Shown in pieces: positions 34,301 through 46,300 of a stretch of 64,000 nt of DNA. The notes under the pieces are model-generated. The model had not been told where the DNA came from and did no database searches. It saw nothing but the letters and a program-made list of their open reading frames with translations. The translations under genes and the position numbers were made by a program. The stretch spans positions 8,560,122 through 8,624,121 of the forward strand of contig LR990044.1 of the NCBI GenBank assembly GCA_905147135.1. The letters run 5' to 3'. The stretch comes from Blastobasis lacticolella (taxonomy: Eukaryota > Arthropoda > Insecta > Lepidoptera > Blastobasidae). How positions within the stretch are numbered: the first letter of the stretch is position 1; the number at the start of each line of letters is the position of its first letter.

Positions 34301-37300
34301 GTTGACCCAATCGTCGCCATAGACGGTTCCCCAGTCAGTACGAGAGCCATAAGTGAAGTTCTCGTTTACATAATGAAGACCTGAGGGACAATAAAGGGCC
34401 AATGTTTTGCGCCCATCAATTAAAATCCTCAAAGAACGTAGAACGGGGGGATATTTATGCAAAAGTTTAAGTAGCTATTATATTTTTAAATACATTTAAA
34501 CAGTAGATAGAAAAAAGTGTGCAATCAGCTGTATTGTAGCGCTGGACAAGCTGCTACTGACAGCGCAATAAGTTGAGCGAACTTATATTGTGCAACGGGG
34601 AAGAGACGAAAATATACACACTATAATGTCGCTTCTCCAGTTAAAAAAAAAAATTAAGTGAAATTCTCAAAATTAAAACATATAAACACTAGAATTTTAC
34701 ACATATTTTTAGGTTGCAAGTTGCTTTTGTTAAAGTTGACTATGAATCCGAGACATTGAAGTAATCTGGGCCTCGTTAACATTGCTTAGACATTCCTCGA
34801 AGTCATTGCCAATGCAAATGATATCGTCTAAGTATAGCACGGATTTTGAGCCTTGAGACCTTAATAAGGTGAAGACCTTAGTCGTCACTTTAGAAAACCC
34901 TCGCGGGGCAACCGAGATACTAATACGGTAAGGCTGAAAATTTGTAAATTCTGCCATCGAATTAAAGCTTTTATGGTTCACAATTTTAAATTTATCATAT
35001 TTAAAAATGTGTTTCTTGAAATTTATTTTGAAATGGTTCTGTGGTCCGATATACGTGGTCGGTATAAATTTATTTGTGATTTTAGATTTATGGTGAATCT
35101 TTTTTCCCATTCGGTTTAGGTGACAGGAATATTTTAGATAAAAGTTGATTAGGTATGTGGGGCTGCGGCCTGCCCAATGCAAGGTGTTCGGCTGAACACT
35201 CTGAAATCGCACCCAAATCTACTAACATTTTAATGGACTAGGGGACTTCTTTTTGTCAGGAGCAAAAAGTTTGGTATTGGTCAGGAGACAGAATACTTGT
35301 CTATACCAGGGGCAACATAGATATTGTGCCACGGACTTATAGAATGGAACTTCTAAGCCGTCCTGAATAATAAAATAAAATAATTGTCCGCGACCAACGT
35401 GGCGCACCTGAGTCACTTAGGTGACTATGTAGGCGCGGCTGCGGCGGCCGGCGGCTTCCGCGGCGCGGGGAGGCTGCTTGGCCGACGCTCGCTGCGGCCC
35501 GGTGACGGCGGCGCGGGGGGAGCCGCCCATTTTCCCGGGCTCGCGTGGCCGAGCAAGGGGTATGTCGATGGAGCCAATTCGCACACAGTACTTCCGAATA
35601 GCGTTTCGTTTCGGTGAGTGTTACGGACGACATTCAAGAACGCCTTATTATTATCAGTTTTATTCTCGATTTCGAGTCCATAAAATAAAGATCGCAAGAG
35701 TATGAGGCGGGCGTCACTCATATATTTGACGGCGATGAATATGGTATTCTCCTCGTTGGAGTATGTGTTGCGGCGCGGATGGCCGCAACGAAGGCGCCGA
35801 GTCGCCGCCGCGCCGTCGCCGCTTTCTTGTCGCGGCCGCGGGCGCTCTCGGTTATCGAGCCTAAACTTTATTATTACGAAATTTTATTTTTGAGCCTGGG
35901 GTAACTTTATGTTTTCCGGCACTAAATAACTCTTAAGGATCTTTTCCTTGTAAGGGAGTCGCAATAGACTCATATTGTTACGTATTTTGTTCCCGTGCTC
36001 GGGTTCGATGTGGATATTGACTTCGAGGGCCCGCACCAGCTGAGTTAGACCCAACTGTGCGCGGGCGCATCGGACGGCACCGACGAAGGCTCTTTCGCTA
36101 CTCTAGCGGCGACGGCGACCCGGGGCAGGTCTGTTGACGCCTCAGTAGCAAGTAATACCTCTCAGTAATTGCATTCGGAGGTGTGTCGATGTCTAAAACC
36201 GCAGACAAATTCATATTATGTCCGTTTTAGAACAAACGAGTTTAGGAACGAGTGGTCCATTACACCCCCTACTTTACTAGTAGGTACTTAATGCCCCACT
36301 GTTTAAAGTATTATGGTTCCGATACCGGGAATTGAACCCGAGCCTCCTGGGTGAGAGCCAGGTATCCTAGCCACTAGACCATATCGGATTCTCATCGTTT
36401 ATCGAGTGTTCATAATATATTAAGGTGTTCGTATTGATCCCCGATCAACTAAAAACCATTCCGAAGATAAAACCACGGATATGTGAAGAATGTGGGTATC
36501 TCCACAAAATAAATCCGCACTGCCGATTCTCGATCGACGGTGGCGGGTAGGTAGATGTCATAGACCTCTAAATGATTCTTGATCATCAGCAGGTTGAGAC
36601 ACTTGGGATTATTGCACATTGCCTTCGTGATGGTTCACGACCAACCTCCAGGTTCTGTGTCGATACCGTCGTGTTGGTTCTCGACCAACATCCAGGTGAA
36701 TATGCACATTGCCTTCGTGATGGTTCACGACCAACCTCCAGGCTCTGTGTCGATACCGTCGTGTTGGTTCTCGACCAACATCCAGGTGAATATGCACATT
36801 GCCTTCGTGAGGGTTCTCGACCAACCTCCAGGCTTTGTGTCGATACCGTCGTGTTGGTTCTCGACCAACATCCAGGTGTATAATATTACCGTCGCGTTGA
36901 TTCTCGACCAACGTCCAGGTTTTTACCATCGTGTTGACTCACGGCCAACCCCCAGGTTTTACATTGAAACACTCGATGCATAAATTACACGTATCACATT
37001 AAGCGAAAATCGCGTAAAATAGAAACTTACTTAGTTTTAATCGGTATCTAAAAACCTCGATCATGACCAGGTTGAGAAACTAGATTATTGCATATTGCCT
37101 TCGTGATGATTCACGATCAACCCCCAGGCGGTGTATGCGTAGTTATTTGATATCGTCGTGTTGATTCTCGACCAACCTCCAGATGAAATTTTAAATATAT
37201 TCTTAATTTTTTATTGTATATACATTAAAGCTAAATCACCGTCGTGTTGACTCACGGCCAACCCCCCGGTTTTGTATTAATACACTCAATGCATAAATTA

Positions 37301-40300
37301 TAAAAGTAACTACATTCGGCGAAAATATTGTAGGTACTTACATGAATTTTTATCGGAATCTGAAGTGGAATCCGAGAATATCGCCACTTTGTGACATCGT
37401 AGATTTTTGCTTTTTCTTTTAAAATACCGAATATTGTTTTCGGCGCTGCGTTTCTACTTTTGAAATAAAATTTTAACAATTTGTTGTGCACCACGTGTGC
37501 ACGATGTGCTCGCTACCTCGCACGAAAAAGGAATGACGTAAAGATGGCGGCTGGCTGTATCGATACGTAGGATCGAAAAAAAATGATCGATTGAAAACAA
37601 ATCGATTTTACTTTAAATAAACGTGCGAAGCTACCTTGTAGGCTAAAGGGACTACGTTGTGAATTATCTTATATCTGAAGAATGAAGCGACGAAATATAA
37701 TGTTAATTGATGTTTCCAGGCATCATTCTAGCCATTCGTACTTAACCATACGAACATGAGTCTAATAATTAATAGTTTTCTATCCTAGCTTTGAAACTAG
37801 TCTCATTCTGGGCTTATAAAGAACTTGGGATGTAGGTTACATTAGATTTATGGATTAATTTAGTGGATTAATCATGAAAGTATTACCCGAAGATGAGAAG
37901 TTTAGTAAAGAATTGTTAGGAGTTATAATGATACCTGAACTAGCACCAGAGCCAGCACCTTTCTTTCCATGTCCTTTCAAATCTTCTATTCGATTCGGAG
38001 TCTGCCTTGACGAAGACGGTTGAGGATTATACGCTTCAGTTTTGCCACTTGAGTTGTAGACACTGTCAGCTGATTTCTGGCTTGCATTCTCATCGTTCCT
38101 TTCTGCTTGGCTTATGGAGGTTTCTTCTTTTCTCTGGCTCAACGAGTCGGGTGTTCGCCGAGACCGACTAGGTTCTTCTTTTATATCAGGGGTCCGTCGA
38201 TAAATATTCTCATGCACCCTTTGAGATTCAACTGATCGTCCGCTGGTACGAATTCGTTCTTCGAAACTGGATCTACCTTGAGCTACCAGTCTTGCTCTGA
38301 AACCACCATCATCGGACTCTCGTTCTTCTTGGCTCTTCTGAGGGCTTCCTCTTGGGATTGCATCTAGGAGATTTCCGTGGGAATTTCTTCTTGACCTGTC
38401 GTGAATTTGCGAGGTAGAGACTTCGAGTCTTGGCTGGGGGTCATCTAATAGATGTGGATGGGATGTAGCCCTTCTACCCTCATTAAAACCTCTTTGTCGA
38501 ACAATTTCTCGCTCCAGCTGCTGTGGACTTCTGAGATCGGATCTTGAATAGGAATTGTCGAACTGGAATAAATAAAAACACCGAATTAATTTACTGTGAT
38601 TGACTTATAATATAAGAAAGTGGCAAAGTAGATATGCGGAAGGTAGTACGTTTAAAGTAGTATATTTTCCAGAGGTCTTGGACCATGGTGACCACTTTCC
38701 GGTCCACTAAGGTGAACCGTCTACCCGTATACTTCCCTATGCGATATGTATGACTTCATAAAGAAATTGTATCAAATATTACCCCGAAAGTCTTACGACA
38801 ACTGCTATGAGGTCATTACAGTAGAAACACACTGATCTCAGCGAGTTCATGGCAGAGCCCCCAAGACAACAAAAACAATGGCTTCATTTACCACCGCAAC
38901 AATCAAGCAATAATTTACAAGAAAGAGAAACCAACAAGACTCATAATTGACTTGTTTATGATTGGAGCGAACAATGATCCAGTAAATCAGTTCTTTCTGC
39001 GAACTTTTTTGACATCATTTACTCTTGTCAGTGTGCACTGATTTACAAATATTTTTATCTTAGGTCAATGTAATATGTATGTTCATAGTTTAGTTTTTCA
39101 CTCGATCGCTGAGAGCTGGGAATTATCACAAACAGTCTCTGTAAAGGTATTATTTTTAAATGGGAAATATTATTTAGAGACGTATTGCATCTTCACTTCT
39201 TCATGCATCTTGTTAGATGAAAATTTCAAGTAATATCATGTAGTATCAATCAAGTAATATCAATATTCCCATTCGTTTATTTAAAGTAGAAGCAGCAAAA
39301 TGATTGTAAGCTTTGAAAATAGTGTAGATAAAATTAATGTCAGGTAAAGTAGTTCACAGAAATAGCAGTGCTCAGGAATTATCGAGGCCCCTTACCGGTG
39401 GGACCTCTCACGACGGGGCTCCGCTAGTCCAACCACATCACTGATTACCGCGACGTGGGAAGTGGCTCTTAATTGGTGGGAACTATTGTGCTTTGTCTTA
39501 ACGACGTCGGTTATGAGAAACAACGGGGTCGCAAGAAAGACGTTGCGAGATCGTCGTAATTTTTACCAGTTTCTTAGTTTTGGTGAATGAGATTGTTGGG
39601 TATTTCAAATCCAAGTAACTTTTAATTGTAAAATTGACTGCAGTTAGGTTAATGAAGTATTTCGCAAGGAAAAAGAATTAACATATATATTTCGTAGGTC
39701 ATGTTTCTCACCTGCGACTGAGGTCCTGTTTTCAGAGACGTAAAGTTCGCCATTGATCTAGCATCCGCTTCTCTCTGGTATAGTGCACTTCGCCTTCCTG
39801 GAGGCCCGTACTGCTGATACAGAGCATCAGCACCGAGAGCTTGCTGCGATCGCGGATGCTGGACTGTCGCCAACATCTCCTGAGATCGAGCTTGTTGGTT
39901 CAGCATCGCGTGTTGCTGCATAATCTGCTGCTGCATCATTTGCCTGTAAATCCATATGATATCATGATTAATATGCGATTATTTTTATTGGAGATTGTAT
40001 TTCGTCATAACAATAATTTATTTATTCTCACCTGTGAGGCGACGGACTAGGATACGCCATATTGTTAGGCAAACCGTGACCGTATTGCAATTCAGGTCTA
40101 TTTTGAGGCATAGGTCTCCCATAGATCCCCTGTTCTACCTTCCTTGTTCCATTTTCTCTGGGAGTCACTTGTTCCGGTCTAACCGGCTCGGGAGTTTCTT
40201 GAACTTGCTCCGTTCTTTTCCTCTCCGCTACATTGTTTAAATTGGGATCTGGATCTGTGTTTTTATCACTGTCATTAGCGTCTTTACTTTTGAATCTACT

Positions 40301-43300
40301 TGAGATCATGTCTTTCAGTGTGTGATAAGTTTTGCTGACTGACTTGGCACTTTTCGGCGCGTCCCTTGTGTTGTCCTTGCCTGTTTCGACTGTGACCGTT
40401 ATCATTTGCGAGTTGTTCGGTGTGTCAGGTTTGAGGTGGACATTCTTGGCGGGAACTGGAGGCCTCGAGTCGTGTGCATTTCTGCCGGCTGCTGGATGCT
40501 GCATGGCATATCCGTAGGTCTGGTCGTGGTACTGTCTGAACTCTGCCGAGGTCCCAGCCTGGTGCTGTGAACATTTCGAAATATTTATGTTATTACTGTT
40601 GCATTGTCTGATGGGAATGCCCGCAACAATGGCGGCGATATGATAGGTGGAATTCTAATTGCATTTGCTTCTCGCTGCGTGCCGTATACCGGATTCGGTT
40701 GAAACGGTAACTGTAAAGTTTTCTATGAGTGCTCAGCGGCAAAACAATGGCGCGTAAGTCATGGACTTAGATGGGTAACAGAATATTATTGAGAATCGAT
40801 TGTTCTGTAATAGTAAAATAAATAGTAAGTTTCTTAGAGATAGGCAACGAGGAATTCGAATAAACGTCAATGGCAGGAAATGTTATATGGAAAAGTTATA
40901 ACAACTTTAGTTAGGGTAATAATTAATACAAGTTAATACCAACATTATCTACAGCAAACTCGACCATTTTCAGACAGGCTCACATAATAACAACAAAAAA
41001 CCAATCAAACAATTTCATTAACACTTCACATAATTGTTTCGAATTCATTTCCCTCCTTGAACTACACAAAGAAATCACTTCAACTCACTGAACCGTTAAC
41101 TCAAACTAAAAATGTTACTAACGTTTAATAATGGTTTCTAATACTCATGCAAAAAGGTTGATATTTATTTGCACTTCATAATAACGTCGGTCGCAGCACC
41201 GGACGTGCGCGCGTGCCTGGCCGGGGCGCCGCGTGTTATGCTGCGCCTGCGCCGATCCGCCTGCGCCGCTGCGGCGAATCGGTTGCGTGAAGCTTGAAAT
41301 CGACAACGGCCGCCCTTTGGCGTCGCGTGGCTCGGTTCGGATGAGACATGAGAGGTGAGACAGAGCGACTGTCATGGTCGTCGTACATCACTTGTAGAGA
41401 TTGATTTATTGAGGTTTTGTAGTATGTTCTTTTTAATTTGATTTAAACAGTAGGCGTATATAGGCGTACCTAAGTAAATAAAGTACCTAAATCATTGTTT
41501 ATTTATTTAACAGTTTATTGCACACAAAAATGGTAACAAAGATATGGCCAATATATACATGACACAAAAGGCACGATTAAAGGGATTGGAGGGAAGGGAT
41601 TGTTGTAGGTAGATAAATACAATTTGAGCCACACTAATAGAATTCCGTGATTAGTAGTTTAAAACGAAGACCCTCAGCCAGGGCCGAGCAGTTTGTGATA
41701 AAAATGTTTATTCTATAAACCAAATACAAATTCCCTCTACACAATAGAATCTTCTGGTATGTTTTCTATGTATTTACTTCCTCTGTACTTAACACACGGC
41801 GTTGCAATTTAATTGAATGGCACATCCACTTTCACTGTTGCTGTATAATGCTTAGCCCGTGCGAGATTTGTATGGTCGTTACCCGGATTCGCCACGGGCA
41901 GGGCATCGACACGGCTCAGTGAAAACTATCTCTGTGAACTTCGCCGTTTGCAAAGATTTGCGTCTGTCGTTTGCAGAGTTAACAACTTAACACTGTTTTT
42001 CCAAGTTAAGTAAGGCGGTAGTAGTAAACAATTACATGTCATGTATTTTTTGTAGGTCTAATTTTCATTATACCTAGTTTTTATTATTTTGGAGTAGTGG
42101 TTGGATTGTAAGTTGTAAATATTCTTGGATTAATTTTTATTGTTTCACGCGTGTTTTTGATATGTTGCACTGGATATTATGTTGTATTTTAATGATTTTT
42201 ATAGACTGCTGGTTGTCTTTAATGGTATTATCAATGTCGTACCTACATACCTGCGCTTACTCCCGCGCCATTATGAAATGTCATATTTTTGTCAACAACT
42301 GCGACGCCGTCACCGGGTCAAATATTTTGTGGCACTATACAAGGAGTCAAACTTAAAAAGGTCGCAATATTTTTTGTTCCAGATTTGCCACAGCGAGCCC
42401 GCACCTCGCTCAGGGGTCGCAACCGTTGGTTTCCACGTACGCCGCGTTAACTACCGCCGGATCGCGCCATGAATATCTATTGGGGCGTAACCTACCTCCT
42501 GCGTTCTATGTATAGAACAGAATAGCATCAATACGGAGACAGTACCTATGATCTATTTAAATTGACTTGTCTTATTTGGTGAATAAACAATGTTCAAAAT
42601 CACGACTTGCTGTATCAATCACGCTACGTATATTGTGTATAAATATCTAGAATTATACAAGAAATACATAGAATTTGAATTTCAACGAATACTGCTGCAC
42701 ATTATCCATTTAAATACATAATTTCCTGAACCAAATAAGACAAGTCAGTTTTGGACAGATTATATGTGAAAAATAATGCCTGTAGGTAGTAATTGGAATC
42801 CCATCTGGATATTACTGCGAATGTGTTCCCTGATCATTATAATCTGAACGCCTTCAAGACTATTGTGAATAGCTAACTACTCCAATTATAAAAAAAAGCG
42901 TTAATGTCCCGGTCATGCTCTCGCGCACGAGGGCCCGGAGTCTGCCTTGACCATGATTATGGATTTGGCAGATTACAGTGGAGCGACTGCCACCTGACCT
43001 TCATGACACTGCTAACATGGGAAGCTGTCCAGATTGGATCATGGTTACACATTCAGTTGCCTGAAGGTGTAGGTTTCATCACGACGTTTTCCCTTATCGT
43101 AAGAGCCTCGGTTAGCGTTCAATCGAAGTACATAACTCAAAAAAGAGCCATTGGTACATGACGGCACGAGAGTGTGAAAACTTTGAACCCGGTACCTCTC
43201 GCTTACGAGTCGGACCCCTAAACCACTAAGCTACCGGCGCTCTATGCTCACGAAATGTAACGTAATTTGTTTATTTATTTACTAGTTCATTTCACAGTTT

Positions 43301-46300
43301 TACAGCAGTTAAATACTTACCTATAAAATATAAGTACATAATAATTACATTAGTTAAGTATATGTAGGGCAGTAAATCATAGTCATCATAATCATAGGCA
43401 GTAAGTAAGTGTAGGTACCTAAATGATGTGATTAGGATAAATTCATTCAATCCAATCAATTACGTAGGTACATGTCATATTCATACGAGTAGCGTTAAGA
43501 TTGCCTAGAAGAAATCGCTTTAGCGATAAGATCGCCCATTGTACTGTGTTTTGTCAAATTGATGTGTATCTATTATTTATTATTTGGTCTGCAATAAAGA
43601 GTTATTGTATTTTAGCGTCAATTATGAAATTGATTAGATTGAATGAACGTATCTTTTATTATAAGTATCATAGTAGATTGTGTTGTGAACAACATATAAT
43701 TTGTAATCCTATGTAGGTAGGTATACAAGTTTCTACACTAAAATCGAATACCTACCTACCTCTTCTTGTTCCACGTAAAGACTGAAATAAAATAAGTACT
43801 TAACTATTTTTAAAAGGAAAGGTTGAACAACTTTATGATTATGGAAGAGCGATAGAGGTCTGTCAGAGTCAAAGCAAATGGCACAATGGTGGTATCCGTC
43901 TTTGCCTTTCCATAAGAACTGATATAGATCACATCTAAAAATGATAAGTTGATACGAGAATTAAAAAAAGGAAGAAAGATTCGACTCGTGAAGGATTTGA
44001 ACCTCCGCCCTCCGATGTTCAAGCAAAGTTTATATCGGTGCTCTTACCTACTGAGCTAACGAGTCCTTGCCAATGGGCGTGAAAAACACAATCCTATTTG
44101 GCGGAATGACGTCATCATCATTCGTGAATCACAGGCGCGCAATGCCGATGCCGGCCGGTGCGAGTGACCTTGCGACGACGTTGTAAACAAAGAGGAAATC
44201 CAAACGTATAGATATGGAGATAAAGACGAAAGTTGTTTGATTGATTTTCATATCTGTTAATGTGTTTATTTTTAATAGGTTTCATTACCTTATTTCATTC
44301 ACTCGCTCAATCATTATTTACACGCATAGGTACAAAAATGCATGAAAAAATGCTGCATCAAAGACCAACTTTCTTTGTTTAGATTTTGTTCTATTTATAC
44401 AGTGACCGTTTTGTTTTACGGGTAGGAAAACACCCGAACAGCTGAAAAATGATCTGAAAATCCTTACACGAAACCTGAGTCAATTGTGCATTACCTAAAA
44501 CCGCACCCATTGAAGTACTTTGGTACAATGCATGAGCATAAGTGCACGACCACTACTGTGCAGTTGTTAAACGCTTTTTATAGCATTCATGAATTAAATT
44601 TTTAGTTATTGTAAAAAAATACTCTGGGCGTAATGGACGAGTCCTTTGGGCATAAGGAACAGCTAATGCTCCCTTCTTTTAGCAAACTGATTTCGGCTAA
44701 AGATGCACCAAATACCGTGAATGTTGCTGCGGCGGCAAACAAAAATTTTCTTGCAATGCTCTTGTACAGTATCTACCTATGGTGGATAGGTATTACACGT
44801 CCTGAACCCGTGCCCGTACGTAACTATTGAGTGCCATGGCATGGGTAGGTACTAAGAAGCCCTTCATAAATTTTCGTTTAGCACTAGAGCAAATTACTAA
44901 GCTAAGTTCCACCCCATACCTTCCTCGCATAACCGGAGTTTTTATATTACCACAGCGTTAAGCAAGCAGTGCAAAACCCATAAAAACATGATTCATTACG
45001 AAAGCACAGGGGAAAGTAAAGAACTGAAGGCGCGAAGCAATCGCGAGAACAAAGTTAAGCCTTACAGGCTCTAAATAAACTGCCTGTCTTGTCCTTCGAA
45101 CCAGAATCAGTTTTAACATTGTTATGCTGTGGAGAAGCCTAGACGAACAGAGACAAAGCTAGTGCTTAATGACTACAAGACTCAAATCAATATTTTTACT
45201 GTCGTAACTTTTTCAAACAAAAAAAATCGAGAGCGTCTCACGAGGACTCCATTCTTAGTTATGTACATTAGTTGAATATTAACCGGTGTTCTTACAGTGA
45301 GGGAAAACATCGTGATGAAACATGCACATTCAGGCGACTGCATGTGCAACATGATCCAATCTGGTCAGGTTCTCCTGGTAGTAGGGTCCTGGAGGTCAGC
45401 TGGCAGTCGGTCCCGTAATTACCTGATCTTCCAAATTCTGGATCATGGTCAAGGCGGACCCCGGGCCCTCGTGCGCGAAAGCACAACCGGGACATTAACG
45501 CCCAAATGATTAATAACTGTTCAAACAAAATATTCGTTACATACATCGGTGTCTGTGAGAGAATGTAGTGAAAGAATTTTCGGTATCTAATCAAATAATA
45601 CAAGTACCTACATACGAAATGGATTACGTATCCTAAGTAATTCTATCACGGGTACACGCACAGAGTAATAAAATATTGCCAGTAAAGGCTTTCCAATCGT
45701 TTTGGGTACATGGATTCGTTTAAAGTGGCCCTATAGTAGCCCTTTGACTAGCCCTTCTTCCACCTCAAAAGCCTTGGAAGGACTTGTTTAAAGAAAATAA
45801 AAAAAATGCGTCTCGACTCGTGAAGGATTTGAACCTCCGCCCTCCGATGTTCAAGCAATGTTTATATCGGTGCTCTTACCTACTGAGCTAACGAGTCCTC
45901 TAGAGCAGCGCCGAAAAATTTAATCTCTAGGAGCGAAATGACGTCATGCACCTACGTAGTAGCTGTGTCTAATGTAGGTATATATACTTATTCAGTGATG
46001 GCATGCGTAGGAAGTTTGTGGCATCTATTTCGATATAGTCTAGTAAGTATTGTGTTTTATTTACACTACTATCGTTGATTAGTGTCTCGAATCTTCAATG
46101 GAAGATGGATGACACATTATTCGACGTCGAAATTGAATAGAATTTAACGGGTGCATTCTGATAATTAGTTAAATGATGGAATCGTCCGATTTTCATGTCA
46201 AAATCATCCTCTACCTACTTATATCGATTTTATCGTAAGACACGAAGGACCTTGACGGACGGCCATCGACCTTGACTTCGACGGACAAGGACAGGGAGTT

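Larger units (their letters stand above)
32861..37700. mobile_element. 4.84-kb interval bounded by perfect 49-bp inverted repeats
   Basis: 32861-32909 and 37652-37700 are exact reverse complements (TTATATTTCGTCGCTTCATT at the outer edge). Inside lie DIRS-like RT and RNase H remnants, GC-rich patches, a tRNA-Glu and a 90-bp tandem repeat. It could be a decayed DIRS-type element, whose family often has inverted terminal repeats, or two related MITEs that happen to flank other insertions. The terminal sequence is also related to the 336-bp element next to it. Confidence 0.6.

Noticed and set aside
34730..35212. Host gene encoding a 160-residue protein
   Set aside because: The frame contains DIRS-type RT motifs and lacks splice context, so it is retroelement debris.
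35384..35617. 77-codon Gly/Ala-rich plus ORF as a gene
   Set aside because: Composition follows directly from the CG-rich patch, and the opposite strand is open in two frames as well.
36614..36883. CRISPR array
   Set aside because: The whole 90-bp unit repeats, including the parts that would be spacers.
36579..36983. 134-codon ORF with repeated residues
   Set aside because: The repetition is only the 90-bp tandem repeat, whose period is divisible by three and so stays open in several frames.
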